A stretch of DNA of 64,000 nucleotides from NCBI GenBank assembly GCA_014529385.2, contig CM043971.1, positions 91,993,340-92,057,339 on the forward strand, written 5' to 3'. This document shows, piece by piece, positions 13,491 to 25,704 of the stretch. The position numbers and the translations under genes are program-made. Positions within the stretch are counted from its first letter, which is position 1. Every line of letters starts with the position of its first letter. The notes beneath the pieces were generated by a model. The model ran no database searches and was not told the origin of the DNA. It saw only the letters and a program-made list of their open reading frames with translations. The stretch is from Adiantum capillus-veneris (Eukaryota; Streptophyta; Polypodiopsida; Polypodiales; Pteridaceae).

Positions 13491-14650
13491 GAGTCCTGTG
13501 GAACTTATTGACATCAAATAGATGTACATGTATGTCTATATGATCGAAATAGGGATTTGGTGGATAGTAAGGGACATGAGTATATGTATGCATACATGGC
13601 AGACATGGAAAATATTTCTTGTCAGAGAGAACCATTTTTTGTCAACTAATTAAACCAGATGGCTTGCAAAAAGTGAATGGAAAAGGACATGAGTTTTATA
13701 GAATGAGTCACTGAGATTCCACCATATGTAGAAAGTACTCATAGAAGAGGATCAGGCAAACCAAAAGTTCCAGATCCATGGATAAGAAGGGGTAGTTTGT
13801 TAGAACTAGAGCCTATCAAAGGTGGCTATACAACCATTACAGGGTCATCCAAGTCACACCTTACTAAAAGGGGAAGCCCAAACAGACATGTGAGGGAATA
13901 ACCAAGAGCTATGCCAAGAATGACAACCACCTCCATATGAGGAAGCTTTTGCAGGAGCTCCTAGAATGGTGAGATATGTCACTGAGCCAAGGCCCATGCA
14001 CCCATCCCAAGTTACAAAATGCATGGTTTCAAAATACAATGGATCAGGTGATCCCCATGCACATTCAACATCACTTGGTTCCAACCGAAAGAGGAAGACT
14101 ATGGGAATATAGAAGCATTGCTACAAGATTGCAGGAAGGAGTTTTCCATGAGAGGAATCAAGCATAATCCTATGTCACAAATTCATTCCTTCAAACAAAA
14201 AGAGGATGAGAAAGATACTTTGTGATTTAAGCAATACATTGAGAGGTGTCTACCATGTGAGAAACCTCAAGAGGATCATGAGGTAGTGATGTTCATAGAG
14301 GGGCTCAAGAATGAACACCTCAAGAAGGATTTACACTTGAAAAAGTGTATGACATTGGAAGAGGTCATGAAGGAAGCTATCTACTTAGTGAACAACTTCT
14401 TGATCAATGGAGAAGTGTTGAGAGAAGTAGTTTTGAATTCGACAGATACTTGATCTATAGCTAGTGCACCAAGCATCACAAAAACAACACCGCAATAACA
14501 AATGCCCATGAACACCAAGGAGCTTGCTGAAGAACTTGTGAGGAGAATGGAAAAAAGTTTGGGGATTCAAAACCAGAGAGTACCACCATTGAGGTGATGC
14601 TTTAGATGTGGGGGAGATCATCTAGCACCACAATGTACTATGATGCCTCA
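13491..14650 (+). pseudogene. element A Gag with CCHC zinc knuckle
   Basis: Decayed Gag continuing from the frame cut at 5718. Recognisable stretches: GNIEALLQDCRKEF, FKQYIERCLP, VVMFIEGLKNEHLKKDL and LEEVMKEA. An intact CCHC knuckle CFRCGGDHLAPQC is at 14598-14636, followed by a proline-rich tail to about 14930. Several in-frame stops (for example before the knuckle) show it is dead. The knuckle implies a nucleocapsid role in packaging element RNA. Confidence 0.75.
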
Positions 14651-15307
14651 ACCATATCCTAAGAAGAAGTGGTGTGCCACTCAAAATTATTGGACAGATC
14701 ATGCCACTGAAGAATGCTACTATACTTGAGGAAAATTTAGGGAGAGGCCCTATCCACCTAACCCTCAATATTAATAGAACATGCCAACAAACCCTCAATA
14801 TCAACCCAATAGACCATCACCACCACCGGTAAGATACACCTCAAGACCAATGAACCCACAACTAGGAGTAGAAAGACCAAGACCGGTGTTAGGCCATCAA
14901 ACTCCACTATCGAGAGATGATCAAAAGCAACAGTGAGGTATGTATATTCAAATCAATATCAAGTAGAGAGTGATTTAGTACGAGTATATATGTTTCACGA
15001 GAAGGAACACCATGGACATTGTCATCATAGTGATCCTTATCCATCAAGGGTCATGGAATTCTATGACCAAGAAGCTGCCATTTCATCCTTTACAGCCTCA
15101 TAATCCCATAAACAAGGTGGGAGATTACTGCAAAAGAGAAGGAGGAAACACCACACTGACCATAGAGAAACCAAGGAGTAGAAACCATTGCTTTCTTGGA
15201 TAGTAGAGTGGGGGTTCGCTACAATACTGATTTGAGAGAAATGGGGAAAACCTGTCTAGATGAAACTACAATTAGCTAACAGCTATATTGCAAAGCTTAT
15301 CAAAATT
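14651..15307 (+). pseudogene. element A Gag tail and start of protease
   Basis: A proline-rich tail (PPNPQY, RPSPPPVRY) is followed by a degenerate protease start: the FLDS motif near 15196-15207 aligns with AILDSG in the related element B. The sequence is cut at 15307 by the non-coding LTR element. Confidence 0.6.
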
Positions 15308-15508
15308 TGTTGAGCACGCAGTGGAAGCTTATTGCATCTCGGATTGACATCACTTGGAGAGAGAAAGAGAAGGTGAGGATAAGAGATAACGTGAATGAGC
15401 AACAACACAAAAAGAGAGTTTTGATTATGTTTTAATGAGCCTTATAAAGGCTTTACAAAGACGTTCACACGTATACGACCACCCAAGTTGGTGGGTTGAC
15501 CCCAACCA
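15308..15508 (-). repeat. 3' LTR of the small LTR element, 201 bp
   Basis: Plus-strand text begins TGTTGAGCACGCAG and ends CCCCAACCA; it matches the right copy with a few substitutions and small indels. Confidence 0.92.
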
Positions 15509-16702
15509 TCACCCCCTTCAACCAAACTTGGCATAATCTTTGTCGTGACGCCCTCTAGAACTAGACTCACACTCTCATGACACATAGAGTTTTTAGGTCC
15601 ACTCTCAACCACAAGTTTTTGGTATACTCGTAAACCCTGCATTTTAGGTTTTTGCACAACTTGGTGCTACTTTAAAGCTACCATCATGCGAAGTTTTTGG
15701 TTTACGCCCAAACCCTAGAGTTTTTGGTATACTCTAGCTAACCTTGGGTTTAGGTTTACCCGTTAACCTCATAAGTAGTGATTTACAAGGAAAGGGGCTT
15801 TACATTTGGAAGGTCTTACCGCCAATCACATTCATGCATTGGGGCAGTGTCTAATCCCATATAGCATACTTATTGAAGACGTCATTGACAAAATATTCCA
15901 ATAGAAAATCATATACAAGATGAGAGGGGCTTGGCCAAGTATCATGTGGCATACACATTATGAGGATGTTCATCATCGAAAGACCCAAAGTGTGAACAAC
16001 CTTTAAAGTAAAAAGATATTTGAAATTAAAGACAACTATGAAAAATAAAAAAGAAAAGCTGTTATCAGATCTTGCATCGACCGACGTCATCTATGAAATG
16101 TGTGTATGCATGTATTCATGCACACCATTGCTCTCTGAATTTGCAGGCCGGTGCACGGGCACTATGTCGTGCTGCGATCAATGTTTAGCTGATGACGAGT
16201 GATGGCGTGGCACTAAATCTACAACAGTAAGGGATTTCTTCTAGATACGGATGAGAGTGATGAGCAAGATGAAGATTCCAGTGAAAAATGTGCTCCTTGC
16301 AAGAATTGCAGCATAATTGCACATTCCATATGTGCACTCTCCATTGGAAGCACAATTGAAGAGTCTCTGAATTCATACAAACCAGTAGTTGTAGACTAGA
16401 CTTTTGTGAATGAATGAACTTCACCTTGCCACGTGCGTCTCGGCAACTATTGAAGACCATCAAGTACTTGATTAGCTACCCATGGCCTACTCTCCATAGG
16501 GCGCTATTGTACCCATCCCTACTTGACCTTCAAGGCTAAGTGTTGGTTGGGCTAGTCGATCCCTTCTCAAGAGCTCCTGGTTGCTGCAGACGAGTGTTGT
16601 TGTTGTTTGGCCTTTGTTTCCCTTACACCAAAATTATCGCAAGCTTTTTTCCAAGCATTCACGACCTCCTCTCTACTGCAATCTCCCTGGGATGTGGCCT
16701 TT

Positions 16703-16714
16703 GTTCTGATACCA
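16703..16714 (-). promoter_or_regulatory. primer-binding site of the small LTR element
   Basis: TGGTATCAGAAC on the minus strand, two bases from the LTR, matches the initiator-methionine tRNA primer site (TGGTATCAGAGC) used by many plant LTR elements. Confidence 0.85.
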
Positions 16715-16716
16715 CC

Positions 16717-16923
16717 TATTGAGCATGCAGTGGAAGCTTATTGTATCTTGGATCGACATCACTTGGAGAGAGAAAAGAGAAGGTGAGAGAGGAGAGGATA
16801 AGAGAAAACGTGAATGAGCAGCAACACAAAAAGAGAGTTTTGATTATGTTTTAATGAGCCTTATAAAGGCTTTACAAAGAGGTTCACACATATGCGGTTG
16901 CCCAAGTTGGGCTGACCCCAACA
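16717..16923 (-). repeat. 5' LTR of the small LTR element, 207 bp
   Basis: Partner of 15308-15508. Its plus-strand start is TATTGAGC instead of TGTTGAGC, a single base change in the LTR terminus; it ends GACCCCAACA next to the AAATT duplication. Confidence 0.92.
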
Positions 16924-18122
16924 AAATTTTGGAGCAAATAGTGATGAATTCTTATGGAATCGAGTATGAACATACATTTTCCATAGTAGATTTTGGTACT
17001 GAGAATAACTATGATGTGATTCTATGAAGGCCATTCACGCACCAATCAAAAATGGTTCAAGACTGGGGTTATGATTATATCTACTTGTGACACATGAAGA
17101 CAACTACACACATCAACTTCAAGGATCACAATTACAGAGATGTACGAAGAACAGAAGTAGAAGATTTTGATTCTGCAACTGCTATAGAATCTGAAGTACT
17201 TGCGTGAATGAACTCTAAAGCTCACCTATAAATGGGAGATTTTGACCATGGCAATTTTGTCAAGGAAGGAAACAAGAAATCAAGACCATTTGAAGGTCCA
17301 AAATATGTACCTAAGCCTTTCCCTGAAGAAAAAATGAAGCCCTTGGGAGTGGACTCAGATTCTGCCACCTTAGATGTGTGTGTCAATGAGATCACACCTA
17401 CAATTTTTGTTATGAGAATGCCTTTGAATTCCCTTATGCATATTAGAGTGAATCCAAGAAACAATAGAAACTAGTGAAGTACAAAGAGTTGAGACCAAAG
17501 TGCAATGTTTGCATGTTCAGGATGAGATTATTGTGAAATATCTTACCATGGAAATTGATTCAAGTCATGTATTAAAGCACAACAGAGAATCAAGTGATGA
17601 ATGTTATTATGACACCCTTGATGCTTGAAGATATGAAGAGCTTAGTGTAGATGATGGAAAATTAGAGGATCATGAGAGTGATCTTGCAGCAAAGCCTGAA
17701 AAATTCTTTGACTTCCCAAATCAAAAACCCAAAAGGTAGCAACATTACAAAAACAAACACATAGAAAAAGGGATGAGAAGCAATCCAATTCCATATACGG
17801 AGGGAAAAAATTGTACTTGAGACTAATGGGAGCCCATGACTGCATAAAAGATAAGGTAAATGGAAAGGTGACAAGACCTTCTCAGCCAAAAAAATTGAAA
17901 CTAAAAAAAGGACAATTGATGAAACCGCCTAAAGATGCGTCAAAGATAGGGGATGCTACTAGTGAACCTAAATGGACTAAGGCTGAATGGAAAAAGAAGT
18001 ACAGTGAACTGAAACAAAAATTGACAACAAAAATGGAAAGTGACAATGAAGATGAGGATGAATCAAGGAAAGACATGATAAGTGTACCCTCACATTACAA
18101 GAAGCACACTATTCAAGATTGA
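16924..18122 (+). pseudogene. element A protease end and linker
   Basis: Resumes directly after the insertion: IVMNSYGIEYEHTFSIVDFG, then YDVIL*RPF and DWGYDYIY, which align with the protease end of B. A linker follows with open frames at 17232-17474 and 17811-18122 (YLRLMGAHDCIKDK ..., lysine-rich, Asp/Glu-rich end). The second also occurs in B (20337-20519). No catalytic motif is seen in the linker; stops are frequent. Confidence 0.7.
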
Positions 18123-19425
18123 AAAATCATCGTTGAACAATCATTGAGGGAGAATGTTGAACCTGGAAAATCTTATGATGCACCCAAATATGCTAAAAGA
18201 ACAGCTCTAGTAGAGCCAGGAGAAGAGCATAAACCTGTCTACATTGCTACAGACCTATGACCAGACAAGATAGAATTGTTGATTCAAACACTCAAGGAGT
18301 ATAAGGACATGTTTGCATGGTTGAATAAGGATTTGAAAGGGGTTGATCCTACCATATGTTAGCATACAATTCCCTTAAAGCCTACTCAAAAGTCAAATAG
18401 ACAACACCCTTACACTTACAATGAAACCTTTGCAAAGAAAATCAAAGCCTAGAAATAGATAAACTCAAGGAAGCTGAGTTCATCTACAAAATTGAGCACA
18501 CGGATTGGGTATCTCCAATTGTCATGGTACCTTTAGAAAAATGGCAGATTAAGAGTGGGTGTCAATCTCTATAAAAAAAAACCACAACTACTATCAGCAA
18601 CAACTATCCTCTTCCTATCACTAATCATGTATTGGAAAGAGTAACAGAAAAATGCGCATATAGCTTTTTGGATGGATTTTTAGGTTATAATCATGATCAA
18701 CACAAAACAAATTTTGAGATTAAAAGGAGCATTTTGGCTTATTTGGTGATTCCTTTCAGGTTGACAAATGCACCGGCCACCATCCAATGATTGATGGCTC
18801 ATGCCTTTAGGGAGTGCTTGCGTATTTTTTAGAGATCTATATGGATAAATTATGTGTGCACTCAATGTTAGGCGAAGACCAAATAGAGCATCTAAAAAGG
18901 TATTTGGGATATGCCGTACCTATCGAATCTACCTAAATCCAAAAAACAATGTATTTTCATGGTAAGATATGGCAAGATCCTAAGACATATTGTGTGAGCA
19001 AATGGATCAACCACAGACATGGACAAGATCAAGGTGATTCTGTATATGCCACTCCCAAGAATAGTAAAAGAGGTTCAACCATTCATGGGACATTGTGGAT
19101 ACTATAGAGAATTTATCTACATGTATGCAATCATTACTAAGCCTCTCTATGGTTTGATTGTAACCTTCAACTAGATAAAAGATTACAAGAAATCATTTTA
19201 GAAGTTGAAGCAGGCTTTGGTATCAGCACCAATCCTCAAGGCACCATATTGGAGTAAAACCTTTCATGTTCATGTAGGTTCCTTCTTGTTTGCCACTGAA
19301 TGTGTTCTAGTACAACCTGGTGAGAGAAATATGGATTTCCCAATCTGCTATGCTAGCCATCAATTGAACAATGCCAAATGAAACTACACAACTACAGAAA
19401 GGGAAGGATTGTAAATGGTGTATGC
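18123..19425 (+). pseudogene. element A reverse transcriptase and start of RNase H
   Basis: Broken RT with KIEHTDWVSPIVMVP, SNNYPLPI, FLDGFLGYN, IPFRLTNAPATIQ and IYMDKLCVHS (YMDK, where B has YMDD, so the second catalytic Asp is lost). RNase H begins with SAPILKAPYW and FHVHVGSFLFATECVL (the catalytic Asp of VDAS is lost) and YASHQLNNAK. Coding similarity stops at about 19425, where sequence continues as the opposite-strand element B. Confidence 0.82.
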
Positions 19426-20012
19426 TTTACACATAAATCATCCATATAGATTTCTAAAAAGATACACAAGTATTCTATGAAAGAGTGAGCCATGAGTCTT
19501 TGGAAGGTGGCATGTGCATTTGTCAACCCAAAAGGCATTAACCGGTAAGCAAAAATGCCCCATTCAATCACAAAAGTTGGTTTGTGTTTATCTTCTAGTT
19601 TAATCGACACAACTGATTATAACTTGAAATCCATCCAAAAAGATATATGCTTGTTTTTTTGCTACTCTTTCTAAGACATGATTCGTGATGGTAGAGGATA
19701 ATTGTCACAAATAGTAGCTATGCTCACTTTTTAGAGATTGAAGCACACTCTGAACTTACCATTCTTCTTAGGTATCACCACAATAGGGGATACTCAATCT
19801 GTGTGTTCAATTTTGTAAATGAGCTCTGCTTCTTTGAGTTTATCAGTTTCCTTGTTGATTTTCTTGGCAAATGTTTCACTATAAGTGGACGGGCATAGTC
19901 TACTTGGCTTAGCATCAAAATATAGGGGAATTGTATGCTGACAGATGGCATGATCAACCCCTTTCAAGTCTTTATATGACCAAGCCAACACATTATTATA
20001 CTCTTTGAGCAT
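19426..20012 (-). pseudogene. element B reverse transcriptase (5' half)
   Basis: KEYNNVLAWSYKDLKGVD and the IPLYFDAKP region precede the fingers (20012-19794). Palm motifs are in 19610-19430: FAYRLMPFGLTNAHATFQ and LEIYMDDLCV with an intact YMDD. A frameshift separates the two parts. The domain is truncated just after the catalytic motif. Confidence 0.85.
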
Positions 20013-21670
20013 TTAGATCAACAAATCCTCTTTATCTGGGGTCAGATCCATAGCGATGTAGGCAGGTTTAGGTTCCTCTCCTGGTTTTGCTAGACCTTTT
20101 TTTTGCATCCTCAGGTCCATCGTAAGATTCCCCTGGTTCATCCTTCTCTCTCATTGGTTGTTCAATGATGATTTTGTGGTCTTGAGTAGTGTACTTTTTG
20201 TAATGCGAGGATACACTTATTCATCTTTCACGGATTCTTTCCCATTTTGTTGTCTCTTTTCATTTTTGTTGTCCATACCTCTTTCAATTTTTGTTTCAGC
20301 TCATTGTATTTCTTCTTTTGTTCAACCTTGGTCCATTTAGGTTCTCAAAAAACATCCCCTGCCTTTGATAAGTCTTTTGCATGCTTCATTGGTTGTCTTG
20401 TTTTCTGTTTCAGATGTTGTCGCCTTTCCAATTACCTTGTCCTTTATGCAATCATGAGCTCCCACTAGTCTCAAGTACGACTGTTTTCCCTTGATATGTG
20501 GCAATGTATTGTTTCTCATCCCTTTCGGTGCACGTTTGTTCTGGTAGCATTTTTGTCTCTTGAGTTTTTGGTTTGAAAAATCAAAGAATTTTTTCCTTTT
20601 TGTATTGAGATCATTTTCATCATCTTTTGATTTCTCATCACTGTGCTAAGCTCTTCGTATCCTTGGGTTTCAAAGGTTTCATGGTAGCATTCATCACTAG
20701 ATTCCTTGTTTTATTCCAAGGTGTGGCTTGAATCACTTTTCTAAGGTAAGATCTCTAATCAAAATATCCTCTTGAATGGGCAAACACTGCACTTCGTTGT
20801 CGGTTTTTTTAAACCAGCTTTTGTGGTCTCTCAATGATTTTTTCTTGGACTTACTTTAATCATGCATATGAAAACTAAGGCTAAGCCATTCTCATCACAA
20901 AACTTGGTGGGTGTGATCTCATTAGCACACACATCCAAGGTGGCTTAGATCTGAGTCCATTCTAAGGGCTTCATTCTCTCTTCAGGCTCAAGTAAATAAT
21001 CCAGATATTCAAATGGTCTTGCTGTCTTGTTTTTGTCCTTGACAAAACTACCACAATCAAAATCTCCGCACATCCACATATGAGCTTTAGAGTTCAACAA
21101 TGCAAGTACTTTAGACTTTGTAGCAATTGCAAAGTCAAAGTCCTCTACGGGTGTTCTTTTCATGTCTCTTTAGCTTGAGTTGATGCGTGTTGTGGTCTCC
21201 ATGTGCCGTAAGTAGATATAATCATAGCCCTAGTCTTGGACCATCTTTAACTGTCACATGAATGACCTTCTTAGAATAGCATCATAGTTATTCTCGGTAC
21301 CAAAGTCCACTATTGCAAACGTATGTTTGTATTCAATCCCACAAGACATCATCACCACGTGTTCCAAAATTCCGATAGGTTTTGTAATGTAGCTATCAGC
21401 TAAGTACAATTTCATCCTAGTTTTCCCAAGGAATGGGTTTTCGCATTTGTCTTAAATCAACTTTGTTGCTATGGCTACCCCTATTCCACTATCCAAGATA
21501 GCCATGGTTGCTACTCCCTGATGCTCAATGGGTAGTGTGGTATTTCCTTCTTCTCCCTCGTAGTAACCATGTACCTTGTTTATTGGAACTGGCTTGCGTT
21601 CTTTTTGGGCTAGTTCCACTTTTCTATTTCAAGATCTAAAGTTTCCACTAGTTTTTTGATGCCCATTTTC
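20013..21670 (-). pseudogene. element B protease and linker
   Basis: Protease start VATMAILDSGIGVAIATKL (near 21510-21450) keeps the D-S-G catalytic triad, followed by HTFAIVDFGTENNYDAILRR near 21320-21270. The linker has an open frame at 21163-20945 (TPVEDFDFAIATKSKV) and the YLRLVGAHDCIKDKV segment at 20519-20337. Stops are frequent. The undisturbed site at 21361-21390 corresponds to the place in A that received the small LTR element. Confidence 0.7.
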
Positions 21671-22110
21671 TCAAGACATTTTTGGACATTTGTCCAAAAT
21701 GTGAGGTCTAACTTTCAACAATTCTACCATCGTTAGAGTGCATCTTGCTGGTGTGGACATGAGGTCATGCAACACCCAAGAATCTAAGATTGGTTGTAAG
21801 GTCTCTTGTTCTGATTGTAGGACAATAACATCCAATTTTCCCACGTAAGGACCCAAGTAAGAAGGTAATTCCTTAAAAGTGTCCTCTCAACTATCCTCTC
21901 ATTTCTTTGTACCTTGATCCCCGTACATTGATTGAATGTTGACATCAGTCATGTCTTTGTCAAGATCAACCTCTAGAATGGGTGTTGTCCCTCCATTTTG
22001 ATTCTCATACCTCGCTTTCCTGACCATATGTTGGCAAATATGCCGCAGGCAGTTGTTAGCATAGTGAGAACTAAACCAACATACCAAAATTTCAGCCAAG
22101 GATGTAGTTC
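21671..22110 (-). pseudogene. element B Gag tail
   Basis: Two short open frames (22099-21899 and 21856-21671) before the protease. A damaged knuckle CWFSSHYANNC lies near 22075-22043, lacking the second Cys of the intact knuckle in A. The upstream half of Gag is missing; the LTR of element F begins at about 22138. Confidence 0.5.
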
Positions 22111-22137
22111 AACCTGCGGTGCGTGGAAGTAAGTAGA

Positions 22138-22955
<818 letters not shown>

Positions 22956-22970
22956 CTCCCCCCCTTTAAA
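22956..22970 (-). promoter_or_regulatory. element F polypurine tract
   Basis: TTTAAAGGGGGGGAG immediately precedes TGTTGACT on the minus strand, the typical order of PPT and 3' LTR in plant LTR elements. Confidence 0.65.
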
Positions 22971-23095
22971 TCCTTTCTTCCTTGACATGACTGGTCCATG
23001 TGTTCTTCTGGTTTCTTGTTTGATCCTTTGCTTCAACTTGTTGGGTGGGCTCAATAGAATCCTGGTGGCTTGATCATCTTTAAGTAGGATTCATA

Positions 23096-24393
23096 TCAGA
23101 TGTTGCCAATGCTCACTGTGGGTCCAAAGATCTTGCTATCATATGTGAAAAACCCTTTGTAGAATGCCTCTTCAAAGGCTTGCATGTGGGAGCTGAGTAA
23201 AAACATCACTCGTTGGTAGAAGTGATGTAATATTTGTGGTGAAGGTTGAGTTGAGAGGTCATATGCTAGCGTGAGGAGGGTGTCACCCGTTGATAGTAGA
23301 CTTGAGTCTATAGTTTTTTGCGATGCAAACACCTCGATGCAGGCTAACAATGTCTTGCAAATTTTCTTGAGCATCTTGCACGTCAAATCAAGAGAGCCAA
23401 TGAAGAGCTTAATGGCACCCATTAGAGTTTTCACCATGTAAGTCCCACTTATTGTCTCTCCTTCTTTGGGTGGTGGGAGCTTAAGATAGTTCAGCTAGGT
23501 TGGGTGCCTCTACAAAAGACTTGCATGGTCTTTCCATGTCCACATCCTTGGTACTGGGCAAATGAGATAGAGTCTGATCAACTAGGCATACTAGGTATGC
23601 TGGGTACTTTGTAAGCCAATCTTTTCTTCATTTTGGATGTTAGTCCACTATTTTCTTGGAGACTGCTTGATCTTTGATATTACCTTCAAAGAGCGGTGTC
23701 GTCTCTTCTGCTTGGATTCTTTTCTTTGTGGTGAGCACTTCAAACTTGACCAATGGGTATGGGAGGGATGGACGCATCCACTCTTCTCTGATTACATTCG
23801 TATCTAACCTTAGCACACCTGCAGAGTGAATCACCCTTTGCTCCCAGTCTATGACTGCCCTGACACCCTCTTCAATTGACTATTCAATTAAACTTTAGAG
23901 ACAAGCCTCCTCCTCCGCCGTCAGCTCTTGCCCTTCTTCTTGAAACTATGGAGGTATCTCCACCAATATGGGATCTTCAGAGCCGTCTAGAATCTCCATT
24001 GGCTCCTATTGGTCATTGACTCCTGAGTCACTTGGACCCGGATCTATGGCTTGGACCCTTTCTCTCTCCACCTCTTGTCTCATTTTTGCCAGTTTCTTGT
24101 ATGAGTTTCTCTCTTTTGGCAGCTTCTTCTGCATTATTGACCTAGAGAAAAAAACACGTTTGCAACTGGCACTTTTGCTGGTTGTTCTCTTCTTGGAGCT
24201 TTTGCTGCTCTTATTTTAGTCCCTCTTTAGTTGCCAGGGAGTCTTCTGCAATGTGAATTCTTTGCCTTTGTTCTTACTTCAATTCTTTTTAAAGTGTTGT
24301 GATATGAGCTTCCAAGGCTTTTATAGCCTGGCTGTCCACTTTCACAATCGCTCTTGCAGCCCTTGGGTTTGCTCTTAGCCTTTGTATTATCAA
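23096..24393 (-). pseudogene. element F unidentified coding, C-terminal part
   Basis: Open segments at 23834-23640 (MIHSAGVLRLDTNVIREEW...) and 23437-23096 (a helical stretch ending SIGNI), with an acidic segment between about 24030 and 23840. Frame shifts and stops lie between. I recognise no domain. It ends about 125 bp before the PPT, as the last ORF of an LTR element should. Confidence 0.45.
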
Positions 24394-24892
24394 TTATTGG
24401 AGCTCTAATTTGCCTTTAAGTTCAACTAGCTTGTCACGAGCTGCCTCTAGTTTGTCTTCTGTCTTCTCTTTCTCATCTTGTAGATTGACAATTCCTTTGG
24501 ATACCTCGGTCATCTGGAGGGTGAGTGTATCCCTTTTTGCTTCAACTTCTCTTAAGGTTTTGCTTTGAGATTCATGCTCCCTTTTGGCACTCTCTGCTCT
24601 CTTTTTGCAGCTCTCTAGTGAGATTGTCATGCTCTTTTGTTTTTTTTTTTTGTCTTGTTCTGAGCATGTTGTTTTCCTCAACCATGGTGATAGACCTTGT
24701 CCTGATTCTATCTAGTATTTGGTGAGCTACTCTCACATCCTCTTCACTCACCACTATCATACTAATTGCAGTAGACCTACGCAGTGGTCCATGCAGGGGG
24801 GTTTGACGGTCCATGCTAAGTAAATTTCCCACCGAAGGAGGACGCCATGGAGTTTCCAAAGGCCTCCATCTTGGCACTAGGGGAATTGGCAC
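24394..24892 (-). pseudogene. element F unidentified coding, coiled-coil part
   Basis: Two overlapping frames. The one at 24892-24572 begins with a Pro/Arg-rich segment and then SEEDVRVAHQILDRIRTR. The one at 24681-24394 is a strong coiled-coil candidate rich in Lys, Glu and Leu (LREVEAKRDTL, LQDEKEKTEDKLEAARDKLVELKGKL). The first frame runs into the second through a one-base shift. Function unknown. Confidence 0.5.
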
Positions 24893-25704
24893 ATTAGGAG
24901 AAATTTGGAATCAATTTTGGGCCCTATAAGAAACACAAACTCAGCATAGAGAGAGGTAGTTTTCGAAAATACAAAAGTAATTTTTCGGAATTATATTTCT
25001 CATGGTACGTACATAAAAGGAGCATAGAAGTTTGCTTGATCATTTAAATGCATACTCGTACAAAATGATTTTTAAGAGCCCCAACTTAAGTGTGCACAAA
25101 CACCCATGTTCATGAATCTTAATGAGTGATGTGATGTGAGATGAGAGAAAACACATAAGAGATGTTTTCAAAATAAAAAAAGAATACCAAGAATGCATCC
25201 AAAATGTCCAAAAACCTTAGGATAGCACTTTAAAATGCTCAAATCTGACGTCTCTAGCTCAAGATATAGCATTTTTAAACCTAGGGCTTCAAGAGGTTAG
25301 AACCAAGCAAATAGAGGCCCAAGAGACCCCTCGTGGACCTCTATTTGCTTGGTTCTGACTCTTCATAGTCTTAAATAGTACCTATCAATCGCTATCAAGT
25401 ACGATCCATCCAAATTTGAATTGTAACTAGCTCATAAAAAGGTGATTGATGCACACATACAAGTACCTCACTTTATACGATAGCAATAGCGAGTCATAAA
25501 AAGGTGTTTGATGCTTGTGCAAGATGTCACTATCAAGCGCCTTACTTTCTGGTGATAGTGACAATTTCACCAAAATGGTTTTCATGGAAATTTTCAAAAA
25601 TGACAAAAAAGGCTTTTTCTATGTAACATTAACCTTCTTCCTATTGGCTGAGTAGCATTCTTTCACTAGAACTAAAAGGCCCAAAAATGAGCCCATTTTT
25701 TTCT
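24893..25704. other. non-coding stretch inside element F, possible intron
   Basis: No coding similarity on either strand. It separates two coding-like blocks of F; a minus-strand acceptor-like CCCCTAG lies near the right place, so an intron is possible but unproven. It holds a 19-bp hairpin (25299-25356) and a diverged duplication of a CATAAAAAGGTG-containing unit at about 25430-25560. Confidence 0.4.
25299..25356. repeat. perfect 19-bp inverted repeat with 20-nt loop
   Basis: AGAACCAAGCAAATAGAGG (25299-25317) and its exact complement (25338-25356) can fold into a stem-loop. It lies in the non-coding part of F. Confidence 0.93.

Larger units (their letters stand above)
15308..16923 (-). mobile_element. 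small LTR element without coding capacity (LARD/TRIM-like)
   Basis: Two LTRs of about 200 bp (15308-15508 and 16717-16923) flank 1.2 kb with no recognisable gag or pol. A TGGTATCAGAAC primer site lies just inside the right LTR on the minus strand, a purine run (GAAGGGGGTGA) just before the left LTR, and AAATT is duplicated at 15303-15307 and 16924-16928. Element B has an uninterrupted version of the same site near 21361-21390. It must have been mobilised by proteins of another element. Confidence 0.93.
3494..19425 (+). mobile_element. element A: degenerate Ty3/gypsy element, split by two later insertions
   Basis: In order on the plus strand: PBS (3494), a 1.6-kb hairpin-rich leader, an unidentified N-terminal frame (about 5105-5718), gag with a CCHC knuckle (13830-14640), protease (about 15180-15307 and 16924-17040), a linker, reverse transcriptase and the start of RNase H (18250-19425). 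E1 (5719-13486) and a non-coding LTR element (15308-16923) sit inside it. Many stops and frameshifts are present. The 3' part (end of RNase H, integrase, 3' LTR) is missing: sequence from about 19426 is a related element in the opposite orientation. Confidence 0.8.
19426..22110 (-). mobile_element. element B: truncated relative of A in inverted orientation
   Basis: Read on the minus strand from 22110 it shows a gag tail, protease with AILDSGIGVAI, the same linker as A and RT up to YMDDLCV at about 19435, where it stops. It lacks LTRs, integrase and RNase H. Matching parts of A and B form an imperfect inverted repeat (A about 16950-18855, B about 21340-19430). Confidence 0.8.
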
